DNA of 64,000 nt from Dioscorea cayenensis subsp. rotundata (taxonomy: Eukaryota > Streptophyta > Magnoliopsida > Dioscoreales > Dioscoreaceae). The stretch spans positions 16,078,100 through 16,142,099 of the forward strand of contig NC_052473.1 in the NCBI RefSeq assembly GCF_009730915.1, given 5' to 3'. The number at the start of each line of letters is the position of its first letter. The first letter of the stretch is position 1. Shown in pieces: positions 34,709 to 45,967 of the stretch. A model generated the notes under the pieces. It had not been told where the DNA came from, searched no databases, and saw only the letters and a list, made by a program, of their open reading frames with translations. Made by a program: the position numbers and the translations under genes.

Positions 34709-37303
34709 ATGAGGTTCCTGGGCGGCTCTCGGGACCCTCACGGCGGCGCTCGGGACCCTCACGGCGGCTCTCGGTTTTTTCACGGCAGAGCTCGTCCTCT
34801 TCATGGCGGAAACCGATTCTCACGCGGCGGACATCGTGGCAGTGCTCGTCATGGCCATGGTGGCTACCGTAGAGACATTCGCTCGGAGGAGTTCGTTTCG
34901 CTGCATCAACCCACCATTGCTGCTTCACTGGATTCCCATTCTACACCTCCAGCTGAAGGACCACAAAGGACCAAGAATTCTCCTGTTAAAGATGGAGTCT
35001 CTTTCGCGGATATAGCTCGTATTTCTCCTCCTCAAGAGATCGTTGCCTCACTGAAGCGTCGTCGTTCTCCAGATTCTGAAGAAACATGTAAACGTTGCCT
35101 TAGATCCGGGCACAAAGTTGTAGATTGTCGCCACCAACTCACCTGCCGTCGATGTTCTGGAATTGGATACTATGCAACGAGATGCCCTTTCAAACCTCCT
35201 TTCTCTGGCTCACACCCGGAGAAACCTCTCCAGAAGAAGAAGCTCCCTTCCCCTAAGCCTTTGCTCCATGTTCCCATCTCTCGTACCACTTCAAAGACCA
35301 CTTCATTGAGGATCTCTCTTCCCATCTCCGAAGCCATCATCCAAACCAAAGATGACCTCAAAAGAAGGGTGATAATCAAGGTTTTATCCGGCAATGCGAG
35401 CGTTAACTCTCTTCTTGACGCGCTGCCGTATCACCTGAACTCCGACCAATGTGAGAACCTCACCCCCTTCGGAGACTTCTTCATTCTCACCCTTTTCTCA
35501 GCAAAAGCAGCTGCTTCCATCGTTAAGATCAACAAGCTCACCCTCTCCACCAAACATGGCCCGTGTACCATCAGTCTTTCACACTGGACCCCGGAGTTCG
35601 GATCTCACGCCGTGGCAGCTGGGAATTATAAATGGATAAGGATAACCAATCTCCCTCTTCATTGCTGGAACTGGGATTCAATTGTGGAAGTCTTGAGACC
35701 ACTGGGAGAGCTCATCTTCGTCCGTAAGCAAGAAGATATCTCGCTTGAACACATGCGGGTTCTTGTGAGGCTTAAATCCCCTACTTCCTTCCCTATTGAG
35801 ATGACCGTTGATGTGGGAGTAAGAAGCTTCTTAGTCTCACTTGAGGACGATGGCGTTCCGATCATTAGGTCGAAGACGATCCAAGGTTCTACTTCTCTTC
35901 CGAAGCCTTCTGTTGCTTCATCCTCTCGCCCGCCGTCTTCTGCTGAGAAAACCCTGATCTCCGCCGTGAGCTCGGACGGCTTATCCTCTCACAAGGAATG
36001 CCGGAGCTCCGGTGATCTCCCCACAGTGATCCCCCAGATTCCTCCGTTCTCTCGAGAGAGACACGAGGAAGGGGACGCACTGTGCTTGCACAGCGGCCAC
36101 GTGAAGAGTTCTCTCACAATAGCCGCAGATGTGCATCGTGATCAGGCCGTCCCTGATCAACTTGGACGCTTGCGAGTGTCTGATTTGCCTCGTGATTGTA
36201 ATTCTCCAGATTCCCTCAATAATTCTAATGAGAATCAATCCCAAGACATTCATGCTTTATCCTTGGATCCAATTGTGAGTGGAGCTCCTCGGGATTTGAA
36301 CTCACCTGTGATCAAAGATAATAACCCTGCTGAAATAATCATGCCTCAGGATATGGTTGCTTCCAATATCTCACATGTTGAATTAATTCAATCTACCCCT
36401 TTAATTAAGAATCAGAACTTGATTGTTTCTGCTCCGAATTTGAGTACATTACCAGTGAATATTCATGACAATTCTTCTATCACTTTAGCTGGTGTTAAAG
36501 GTAAAGAAATTGTTACTCCTATGGAGACTGATTCCTCTAATACCGATGTCCTACCTACTCACTTAAATCCAGAACCACCGAATATTCCTATCCCAGATGG
36601 TTATATTTGGATCTTTGTTCATGGTGGGTGGACTTTAGCTCCTATCGTCAACTCTGAGAAATTCTTCTCTCAAGACCCCACACCACCTATCACCCCACAG
36701 GATGACCATTCTGATGAGGAATTGCTTGACTGGGGGGAAGATGATGAATTTCCCTCTGATGTGATTGCTGATGATGACCTTTTTCTGAATGAGAAGAATC
36801 TTAACCAATTTGATTCGGTAATTATCCCTGAGGAACTGAATTCTGTTACTTTATCTGTCCCAAGGACTGGTCTTCTTAGTGGTAGGGACTCTTCTTCAGA
36901 CATGTTAGTGGAGAAGGCCCCTGTTGTCTCAATTTCTGAAAATCGCCCTGCTGCAGCCACTACACCTGGTCATGCACGTCAGCAGGTCAGAAGAAGTGAC
37001 CGACACAGGAAACCCTCCGGGCGTTGGAATGAAGAAGCTGGGTTTATACCTATCCCACCCAGATCTTCCAAGAAAATTGTTCCTGTCGACCCTCGTGACG
37101 GTACGCCTAATTCATTTAATGCCGCTATTTTTTCTTCTTGGACCGATGCTCAATTTTTAAATTATAGTAATGCTTGTGGTGTTAAATTTCATGGCTCACC
37201 AAATCATATGCTTAAATGTTTAGATAATGTACGTCGACTTGAATCTTCTAGGGTTGGTACTTCTTCCTCACCCTCAGGATCTCCTTCGAGATCAGAACGC
37301 TAG
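34709..37303 (+). CDS. LINE ORF1 protein (DUF4283-type, zinc knuckle, RNA binding)
   Basis: 864 codons, intact. L1 ORF1 proteins coat the element RNA. The N-terminus (residues 4-55) is a Gly/His/Arg-rich tandem repeat (GSRDPHGGARDPHGGSR) likely to bind RNA. Residues about 130-160 hold two zinc knuckles: CKRCLRSGHKVVDC is complete, but in CRRCSGIGYYATRC the usual His is Tyr. A DUF4283-like domain follows at about 215-400 (GPCTISLSHWTPEF; IRITNLPLHCWNWDSI; EVLRPLGELIFV). A long disordered Ser/Pro/Asp-rich region runs to the end, including an acidic block near 670-700. The stop at 37303 is 15 bases before ORF2. The ATG is the first in frame after the target duplication. Confidence 0.88.
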   Translation: MRFLGGSRDPHGGARDPHGGSRFFHGRARPLHGGNRFSRGGHRGSARHGHGGYRRDIRSEEFVSLHQPTIAASLDSHSTPPAEGPQRTKNSPVKDGVSFADIARISPPQEIVASLKRRRSPDSEETCKRCLRSGHKVVDCRHQLTCRRCSGIGYYATRCPFKPPFSGSHPEKPLQKKKLPSPKPLLHVPISRTTSKTTSLRISLPISEAIIQTKDDLKRRVIIKVLSGNASVNSLLDALPYHLNSDQCENLTPFGDFFILTLFSAKAAASIVKINKLTLSTKHGPCTISLSHWTPEFGSHAVAAGNYKWIRITNLPLHCWNWDSIVEVLRPLGELIFVRKQEDISLEHMRVLVRLKSPTSFPIEMTVDVGVRSFLVSLEDDGVPIIRSKTIQGSTSLPKPSVASSSRPPSSAEKTLISAVSSDGLSSHKECRSSGDLPTVIPQIPPFSRERHEEGDALCLHSGHVKSSLTIAADVHRDQAVPDQLGRLRVSDLPRDCNSPDSLNNSNENQSQDIHALSLDPIVSGAPRDLNSPVIKDNNPAEIIMPQDMVASNISHVELIQSTPLIKNQNLIVSAPNLSTLPVNIHDNSSITLAGVKGKEIVTPMETDSSNTDVLPTHLNPEPPNIPIPDGYIWIFVHGGWTLAPIVNSEKFFSQDPTPPITPQDDHSDEELLDWGEDDEFPSDVIADDDLFLNEKNLNQFDSVIIPEELNSVTLSVPRTGLLSGRDSSSDMLVEKAPVVSISENRPAAATTPGHARQQVRRSDRHRKPSGRWNEEAGFIPIPPRSSKKIVPVDPRDGTPNSFNAAIFSSWTDAQFLNYSNACGVKFHGSPNHMLKCLDNVRRLESSRVGTSSSPSGSPSRSER

Positions 37304-37318
37304 ATCCCCACTGTTTTA

Positions 37319-40300
37319 ATGATTATTCTATGTTGGAATGTTAGGGGACTTGGCAGTCCCTCTAAACGCCATTTAGTTAAAGACATTATTTATTCCTCGC
37401 ATGCCGACATTGTATGTTTACAAGAATCTAAACTCCAAGAAATTCATAACTCTATTTGGAGATCTATTGGTGGTTCGAGACTTAATTCATTTGACTATCT
37501 TCCAGCCAATGGTACTGCTGGTGGTATCATTATTGCCTGGAATAATACCCAAGTCTTGGGTACCTTAATTCACAAAGGAACTTATTCTATCACTTTTGAA
37601 TTCATAAACCTCTCCCTAGATACTAAATGGGCTTGCACTAGTGTTTATGGACCTAACTCTACCTCTTTAAGATCTGGCTTTTGGAATGAACTTCGGCTTA
37701 TTCGGCACTTACACGAAATCCCATGGTTAATTTGTGGTGATTTCAACGCTCCTTTCTCATTGAGAGATAAAAACATAGGAGACCCTAATCCTATGGATAT
37801 TGCTTGTTCACAAAGACTCTTAGGTGATCTTAACCTTATTGACCCCCCTCTTCACGGGCGTAATTTCACCTGGACTAATGGTCAATCTGACCCGCTTTGG
37901 GTTAGATTGGACAGATTTTTATACTCACACGACTGGCCACTGTTATTCCCTAGGACCCTTCAATGCTCTCTCCCTAGGATCGGCTCTGATCATTCCCCTA
38001 TTTATCTTGAATTTGGTAGTTATTGCTCTCGTCGCAGAACTTTCAAATTCGAAAAGTCGTGGTATACCAATGCTCAATTGGAGAATTTAATTCAGAGCTG
38101 GTGGTCGATTGAGAACTTTGTTGGTTGTGGAGCATATGTCTTCTCTAAAAAACTCACTTTACTAAAATCCAAACTTCGTTCCTGGGCAAAAGAAAATTTT
38201 GGTGCTTCTAACCTTCTTAAAAAAAGTTTGCTTGCCGAACTAAACTTGCTGGATACTTCTCGTGAAAGTAGACCTCTTTCGGAGATTGAATCAGCTCGCC
38301 TTTCCCAAATTCAATCTGAGCTTTACACCTTACTAAAACAAGAGGAGATCTACTGGAAACAACGTTCTAGAATCACTTGGCTCCATGAAGGTGATGCAAA
38401 TACTAAATTCTTTCATCTTCTGGCTAATGGTAGGAAAAATAAAAATTACATCCCTAGAATTCGTTTTAATGGGAATTGGATTGAAGGTAACCTTGAAATT
38501 GGGAAAATTTTTCATCGATCATTTTCAAAGCCTCACTTGGTACCAGTACACATAGATTCCTCTTTAATCGGGATTATCTGTTTAATTTCAAAGATAGAGT
38601 TGATCTCTCTACGCTTGAACTTCCCTTTAATCTTGAGGAAATTAAACACACTGTATTTGAGCTTAATGCTGATAAGGCTCCAGGTCCAGATGGCTTTCCA
38701 ATCTTCTTCTTTCAAAAACATTGGAGTCTTATTCAGGAGGATTTATTTAAAATCTGTAGGGACTTTTATGATGGATCTATCAACTTTGAAAGACTCAATT
38801 GGGTTCACATCGCACTTATTGCTAAAACAAATTCCCCAACTGAGGTCACTGAGTTTAGACCCATCAGTCTTATCAACTCAACATGCAAAATTATTTCCAA
38901 GATTCTTGCCATCAGATTGAGTCATAAGATTGGTCTCTTAGTGGATAATTCTCAGTCCGGATTCATTAAAGGTAGATGTATTGCAGATAATATCATCGCT
39001 GCTCAAGAAGTGATTTTTAATCTCCAAAAAAGGAAATCCCTTGGATTTGCTTTCAAAGTTGACTTTGCTAAAGCCTTTGACTCCCTAGACTGGAATTTTC
39101 TCCTTGAGATTCTAGAAGCCAGAGGCTTTGGCCACCGCTGGATCTTTTGGATTCACACTATTCTTAAAACCGCCAAAACCCAGATTCTCATTAATGGAAC
39201 TACACAGGGTTATATACGTTGCAAAAGAGGACTGAGACAAGGCGATTCCCTTTCGCCACTTCTTTTTGCAATAGCGGCCGATACTCTAAGTGCAATGTTC
39301 TATCATGCTATTAATTCCAAGGTTCTGGTTGGAGTTCAACTTGATCATTCAAACAGCATTTGTCATTTTCAATATGCTGATGATCTCATCATTTTCTCGG
39401 CTGGAGGACACGAAGATCTTAAAATCTTTAAATTAATTCTATACCTCTTCGAAGGCTGCTCTGGTCTTTCAATCAACTTCTCAAAAAGCTGCCTCTACTC
39501 CACCAACTTCGGATTTCAACCACTTTCCTCCTCTGCAAGTATTCTTAATTGCAAGAGAGATTGTCTTCCCATTACCTATCTTGGCGTTCCCCTTACTGGT
39601 AGACGGCCCAGAAGAATTGACTGGTTTAAGCTGATTGATTCTGTTCGGGCTAGACTATCACCCTGGAAAGCAATCTATCTCTCCCTGGGGGGGCACCTAA
39701 CTCTTATCAATTCCGTGTTATCCTCTATTCCAGTTTACTGGATGTCAGTGTTCAAACTCCCAGCCTGGGTTGTCCATGACATTGATAAAATCAGGAGAGA
39801 TTTCTTATGGAAAGGGCCTGACCTTGGCCCGAAAGGGTTTAGATTAATTGCATGGAAAAGGATCTGTCGCCCCCGAAACATGGGGGGCTGGGGTATCCTT
39901 GACTTACATGAGTTCAACAAAGCTTTACTCGGGAAATGGTGGTGGAAATTCATCACCACACCGAATTCTTGTTGGTCTAAGATTATCAAAGCCAACTACT
40001 TCACTAGTGATCTCCTCAATATTCTCTACTCACAACCCCCAAGAAACAAATCTTTCTTCTGGGCGGGAATCAGCACTATTCTACCCACTTTCCGGGCCTG
40101 TTTAACCAAGTCTGTCAGTAATGGTGAAAACACTTTATTCTGGTTCGACAGATGGCTAGAGGGCCAATCTCCCAATAACCGATGGACATCACTATTTTTG
40201 GACTGTTCTTTTCCTTGGATTACTTTAAAACAATTTCTTCTCATACTTAACTCTCATGGTAACCCATTTCGAACAGCCACAACTGAAGAATTCGACTTTT

Positions 40301-40855
40301 TATTAAATTCTTTACCAGATTGTTCAAACGATATCGAAGACTCATATTCCTGGTCTTTAGAAAAAAAATGGAAATTTCTCCGTCAAATCATTCTACAACT
40401 TTTTAATCGACCGAGGCCTCCGCTCTCAACTCTATCCCAATTTCTGGAAAACCAAATCACCAAGCAAAATCACTTTATTCTGTTGGCTGGCATGGGATAA
40501 TAAAATTCTTACTCTTGAAAACTTATTCAAAAAAGGTTGCAATTCTTTTGCCACTGACACGTGTATACTTTGTCACAATAACTCAGAATCAGTGGATCAC
40601 CTTTTTTTAAATTGTTACTTTTGTACTCGCATCTGGTACTTTTTCAAGTGTTTATTTGATACTGAAACTTTACCTTCCACAGTCTCAAATATCTGGACCA
40701 TTTGGATACCTTCTTTAAACCCTTTTACTCGAAACCTCTGGGACCTCGTTCCCGGATCCATTCTCTGGAATATTTGGGTTTGGAGCGCTAACAACCGCAT
40801 CTTTAACCAAAATTGTGCTTCTACTTTCTCAATACTCTACAAAAATAGCTAATTT
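37319..40855 (+). pseudogene. LINE ORF2 (endonuclease and reverse transcriptase), two frameshifts
   Basis: The endonuclease (37319-38000) has WNVRGLGSPSKR, QESKLQEI, YGPN, GDFNAPF and SDHSPI, covering the APE-type catalytic residues. The frame shifts near 38525. The second frame carries the reverse transcriptase: DKAPGPDGFP, FKVDFAKAFDSLDWNF, GLRQGDSLSPLLF and YADDLIIFSAGG (the YADD catalytic pair). It continues through YLGVPLTGR and GGWGILDLHEFNKALLGKWW. A second shift lies at the A8 run (40361-40368), where one extra A explains it. The third frame has zf-RVT (KITLFCWLAWDNKILTLENL; CILCHNNSESVDHLFLNC) and ends near 40853. The catalytic motifs are intact, so the damage is recent. The copy is probably inactive unless the shifts are assembly errors. 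Confidence 0.85.
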
Positions 40856-41841
40856 GGTTCTTACTTGGATTTCAATGAGACTCGAGTCCCACCGGCGAGG
40901 AAGCCCGCAGAGGACATTCAAAAAAATCAAGCGCTCCTTAAGCTTCCCGAGCTCGATCTTCGGACCACACCGCAATATGGCGCCCGAGCACTAGTCGGGG
41001 AGTGATCCATATCTTTCTTTTACGAGCGGGCTGTGTCTCCGAGCGGTTAACTCGCCCGGCTTTCGATTTTTTTATCTTGTTGCTTTTTTTCTTGCTTCTT
41101 ACATTCATTTGTTCTCCTCATCTCTGGTGAGGATTACAGTTCTTTACTCTGTTTGTTCTTCTTTGTCATTTCTGTTTTTTGTACTCTGTACTTTGCTACT
41201 TCTTTCCTTTAATAAATTGTGGTTTATCCACCTTAATCAAAAAAAAAAAATCATGCTAATTGTATCACATCAGCTTCAAATTGTTTACACCATCATGCAG
41301 ATAAGTACAGTGAAGCAGAACTTAATTAATGACTTAAAATTGTCTGCTGCCTCATTGTTGAGAACTATTCATGAGAATTTTTTATCCATGGTTGGGAATC
41401 AGATCAAATCATCCAATGACATTAAAGATCATATCAAATTGAGATTGTTTATTGCAAGTGACATAAAATTTTATTTGTTTTTTTATTCCAAGTCAGTCGT
41501 TCTCATCTTCCACCAATATTTTTCTCAAACAAAGGTCAAATATGTTGAGTGATTCAGCAATGAGTTCAAGGTATACATAATGAGCATGAGAATAATAGCC
41601 TAAATTAATATTCTTTAAGCTCTAAGGCCTTGAAAAGCAATTGCCAATTGATTATGACCAAGAGGTATGAAGCCTATTTCCAGTTTACTGAATTTTGGAC
41701 ATCTTGAAACCAATTTGTTTATTGAACTCCATCAAAAACTTTCATCTTTAATGATCAATGTCATCACCCCCTATTTGTGATTAATCAAGTTCTTTAGAGC
41801 CATAAATTTCCAAATGCACTAAATTATTACAAAATGAAATT

Positions 41842-41880
<39 letters not shown>

Positions 41881-41884
<4 letters not shown>

Positions 41885-42479
41885 AAAGGTTCTCTGTGGA
41901 CGTGCATAGACGTCCACAGAGAACTACAGTAACGCTAAACTGTAGCTGCAGTGAGAGCTGATTCTAGATTAATGAGTTTATTAGGTTTAATTTTGTTTTT
42001 ACTGTGCATCCCATTTTTTACTGTGCTACTGTTCTTAAGAACAGTGATACTGTTCATTGAATAGTATCCGACCGTTGGATCGAAATCCAACGGTCCAAAG
42101 CAACATTCACAGATTAAAGCATAGAGGATCGATCCAAATCATCATCACAATCATTATAATCATCATTATTATAAAGATTCATTAATTTAATATTTTATAA
42201 TGCTTTGACCCTAGTTCTATCTATCCCATATATGTTTTGACTCCACTCTGTGAACGTTGCTTTGGACCGTTGGATTTTGATCCAACGGTCGGATACTATT
42301 CAATGAACAGTGTTACTGTGCTTAAGAACAGTAGCACAGTAAAAAATGGGATGCACAGTAAAAACAAAATTAAACCTAATAAACTCATTAATCTAAGATT
42401 AGCTCTCACTGTAGCTACAGTTTAGCGTTACTGTAGTTCTCTGTGGACGTCTATGCACGTCCACAAAGAACCTTTTCTC
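41881..42479. mobile_element. Foldback element with long TIRs and nested hairpins
   Basis: The ends GAGAAAAGGTTCTCTGTGGA and its inverse (41881 and 42479) begin inverted arms of about 230 bp that fold over a short AT-rich loop at about 42110-42240. Each arm holds its own hairpins: CTCTGTGGACGT...ACGTCCACAGAG at the tip and CCGTTGGATC...GATCCAACGG-type near the base. The element lies in a TA microsatellite (41848-41880), so the target duplication cannot be fixed (TA or TATAT). There is no ORF of note. A decayed relative lies near 63.55-63.83 kb. Confidence 0.8.
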
Positions 42480-42662
42480 TATATGTGTGTGTGTGTAGCA
42501 AGAAGACTTTTTTTTTTGGGTTGGGGGTTGTGGGGGAAGCTACAAGAGTAGCTAGATATTATTGAGAAAGAAAGAAAGGTTTACAGGAAACAAAATAACA
42601 CAAAAACCAAAATCACCAAACTAACAACCTATAAGACTACACAGCAGAAGACAAACAAACAT

Positions 42663-43907
42663 TTAGAAAGAAAAGGCGGCTCGTGAGAACGACTTCATTA
42701 ACCAGTTCGGCTTCTCCGTGCCCCTATGAAAGAGTGATAATTGCGTTAACTGAAGGCCATGACCAGCCAAACCAGTGGCGATGCAGTTCCACTGATATGG
42801 AATAAGGTCAATATGAGGATGGCCCAGCTGTTGTAAGAGCAACTTTACATCCATGATGAAGTCCTGTTGCAACCAGCTGATATGCTCCGCCACATTGTGA
42901 ATGTTCCTCCACAGTCCAGCAGAACTGATATAAATGTCTGAGCATCTCACCAAGGCGTTAATGGAATGGGACAGAGCCAAATGAAGAGCGCGCGATTCAA
43001 GCTCCAATGCACCATCAAAACGACTAGGACCATATCCTGCATAAAAAACATTAGCATTAGAATCTATAAGAAAGAAACCCAGCCCGCCTTTACCTGTAAC
43101 AACATTCCATGCCGCTGCTAAGAAGATCCCCAGAGAGCCAGGTGAAGGTCTATTCTGCATGACATATATCTGCATTCTGTGGTTAGCAGGAGAGAAAGAG
43201 AATTCTTTAACATGCATGAAAGCCAAATTGGTTGCCTTATTAATATCAAGGTTATCCTGCTTGAAGATACAGTTGCATCTACATTTCCAGATTTGCCAAC
43301 AAGTAGCAGCAATAATAGAAGCCAGAAATTTGGAGTTACTATGAATATAGAAATCTAACCACTGACCATTGTTGAAGATATCCACCAAATTAATCTTAAT
43401 GTTGGCCAAACATTCCACCCGTTTCCAAATTCTGGCAGTAATATGACATTTACTAAATAGATGCTCAGTAGATTCTAAAACCAGACCACAAAAAATACAA
43501 GAATTAGGAGGACCAAGATTCATCCTATAAAGAAACTCAAATGTTTTGATCTTACCATGGATCAGGAGCCAAATAAACATTTTGACTTTGGGAGTAACAT
43601 TAAGCTTCCAAATATTAGACCAACCATTCCAATCAGTCCAGTTCAAATGGCTACTATTCAAAAATGAATAAATTTTAGAAGAAAGGTTGGTACTAGATGA
43701 AGCAGGCAACCAGATCCAATGGCTAGCCTCCTCAAAGCAAATCTTGCCATGAGAGAGGATGGGAGAGTTCCAATTGTTGCCAAACAGACAGTTAATGGCC
43801 TCAATATTCCATGAATTATTGACAATTAAATCCTCTAATCGCATGCCGTTTAAATCATAATTCATATTAATGAAAACAGGTGTATAAGCAATGGGAATAT
43901 TAAACAT
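42663..43907 (-). pseudogene. LINE ORF2 C-terminus: zf-RVT and RNase H (RVT_3)
   Basis: 414 codons open. It starts just after an in-frame TAG that separates it from the RT block upstream. zf-RVT is at about residues 90-170 and the RNase H-like fold from about 255. Residues GLGFFLIDSNAN, ELESRALHLALSHS and SSAGLW correspond to RNase H motifs, but the third acidic residue usual in (S/E)D is Ser here (ISSAGLW), so activity is doubtful. It is an element gene, not a host gene. Confidence 0.8.
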
Positions 43908-43919
43908 CCAAGGATGAAA

Positions 43920-44951
43920 CTAAAGAGAGATGGTATCAGGATTAACACAATTTATCCACAAGAAAGGCTTGATAGCATTGGCATTACTACACAGCCCCTT
44001 AAAGAAAGTAGAACAATTTGGAGGAGCATTCATAGTCCAAAAATTATGATTACCATATTTTAAATGCAAAATGTCCACCCAGATAGATTGATGCCGATTA
44101 AGAAAATTAATAAGGTTCTTAGCCATAAGAGAATGTTTAGCGGTGAGTAAATTCCTAATTCCTAAACCCCCCTCAGCTTTGCTAGAAGTGATGACATCCC
44201 AGTTGACCAAAGGCAAACCCTTACCTTGCTCATAGTTAGCCCATAAAAATTTCCTAGCACCACTGGACAGCTTAGAAAGAACAGAGTCAGGGATGGGATA
44301 GACCGATAAATAATAAATGGGAACAGTCATGAGAATTCTATTAATAAGGATAGACTTGCTAGCTTTTGAAAGTTTAGTCTTGCCCCACTTGGAGATAGCC
44401 CTATTAAGTCGATGGATCATAGAATCAAATTGAGCAAGGGCAAGTCTTTTTGGAGAAATGAGAACTCCTAAATAGGTGAAAGGAGTTTTACCAAGCTTAA
44501 AATTCAGGATACTGCAAATGCTGGAGGTAACTCTATTGTTGAACCAATGAGGTACAAAAATTTCAGATTTATTCTGGTTGGGGAATTGGCCAAAAAGCTG
44601 AGCATAAATATTTAAGCAGAAATAAACATTTCTAGCAGCTTTCCTGGAAGTAGTGGTAACCAAAATAAGATCGTCAGCATACATAAGATGGTTGAAGTTG
44701 CGAATCAAATTATTGGAAAAGCTGGGGATAAGGCCAAGAGACATAGCTCGATTAAGAATAGTTGTGAGATTTTGACCAACCAAAATGAAAATGTAAGGGG
44801 CAAGAGGGTCCCCTTGTCTGATCCCCCTAGAAGGATGAAACCAAATAGATGGGTTCCCATTGACAATAATGAAAAAAGAGATAGCTTCAAGACAAGTTCT
44901 GATATAAGCAACCCAGGTGCTAGGAAAGTTTATTTTAATAAGGGTAGCCAA
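43920..44951 (-). pseudogene. LINE reverse transcriptase, 3' part
   Basis: 343 codons from the palm domain onward, with GIRQGDPLAPYIF and the catalytic MYADDLIL. The downstream thumb and connector continue to WVDILHLKYGNHNFW. The upstream RT fingers and endonuclease are missing because the assembly gap begins at 44968. It is same frame with 43907-42663 apart from the stop. Confidence 0.85.
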
Positions 44952-44967
44952 AATGGTGTAGCAAGAA

Positions 44968-45967
44968 NNNNNNNNNNNNNNNNNNNNNNNNNNNNNNNNN
45001 NNNNNNNNNNNNNNNNNNNNNNNNNNNNNNNNNNNNNNNNNNNNNNNNNNNNNNNNNNNNNNNNNNNNNNNNNNNNNNNNNNNNNNNNNNNNNNNNNNNN
45101 NNNNNNNNNNNNNNNNNNNNNNNNNNNNNNNNNNNNNNNNNNNNNNNNNNNNNNNNNNNNNNNNNNNNNNNNNNNNNNNNNNNNNNNNNNNNNNNNNNNN
45201 NNNNNNNNNNNNNNNNNNNNNNNNNNNNNNNNNNNNNNNNNNNNNNNNNNNNNNNNNNNNNNNNNNNNNNNNNNNNNNNNNNNNNNNNNNNNNNNNNNNN
45301 NNNNNNNNNNNNNNNNNNNNNNNNNNNNNNNNNNNNNNNNNNNNNNNNNNNNNNNNNNNNNNNNNNNNNNNNNNNNNNNNNNNNNNNNNNNNNNNNNNNN
45401 NNNNNNNNNNNNNNNNNNNNNNNNNNNNNNNNNNNNNNNNNNNNNNNNNNNNNNNNNNNNNNNNNNNNNNNNNNNNNNNNNNNNNNNNNNNNNNNNNNNN
45501 NNNNNNNNNNNNNNNNNNNNNNNNNNNNNNNNNNNNNNNNNNNNNNNNNNNNNNNNNNNNNNNNNNNNNNNNNNNNNNNNNNNNNNNNNNNNNNNNNNNN
45601 NNNNNNNNNNNNNNNNNNNNNNNNNNNNNNNNNNNNNNNNNNNNNNNNNNNNNNNNNNNNNNNNNNNNNNNNNNNNNNNNNNNNNNNNNNNNNNNNNNNN
45701 NNNNNNNNNNNNNNNNNNNNNNNNNNNNNNNNNNNNNNNNNNNNNNNNNNNNNNNNNNNNNNNNNNNNNNNNNNNNNNNNNNNNNNNNNNNNNNNNNNNN
45801 NNNNNNNNNNNNNNNNNNNNNNNNNNNNNNNNNNNNNNNNNNNNNNNNNNNNNNNNNNNNNNNNNNNNNNNNNNNNNNNNNNNNNNNNNNNNNNNNNNNN
45901 NNNNNNNNNNNNNNNNNNNNNNNNNNNNNNNNNNNNNNNNNNNNNNNNNNNNNNNNNNNNNNNNNNN
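44968..45967. other. Assembly gap of 1000 N
   Basis: Exactly 1000 N. It cuts the minus-strand LINE. The sequence beyond the gap is not LINE-like, so another element border is probably inside it. Confidence 0.99.

Larger units (their letters stand above)
34679..41249 (+). mobile_element. Nearly full-length L1-type LINE with a 14-bp target-site duplication
   Basis: ATCATGCTAATTGT flanks the element at 34665-34678 and 41250-41263. The A-tail at 41240-41249 precedes the second copy. The element has a short 5' leader, ORF1 (34709-37303), ORF2 (37319 to about 40855, two frameshifts) and a GC-rich 3' UTR ending TGTGGTTTATCCACCTTAATC. The intact duplication, long ORFs and full length indicate recent retrotransposition. 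It sits about 230 bp 3' of the receptor stop. No RNase H follows the zf-RVT, unlike the other two LINEs here. Confidence 0.93.
42509..44967 (-). mobile_element. L1-type LINE, 3' half, truncated by gap
   Basis: Read on the minus strand. RT is at 44951-43920 (GIRQGDPLAPYIF; MYADDLILVTTTSRKA; YLGVLISPKRLALAQF; GGLGIRNLLTAKHSLMAKN). After one stop (43918-43920) the same frame continues as zf-RVT (NVTPKVKMFIWLLIHGKIK; CIFCGLVLESTEHLFSKC) and an RNase H-like RVT_3 domain (AAWNVVTGKGGLGFFL; ALELESRALHLALSHSI) to 42663. The tail is the T-run at about 42509-42518. The two blocks are in the same frame, so a single point stop is the only visible lesion. The 5' half lies in the gap or is missing. Confidence 0.88.
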
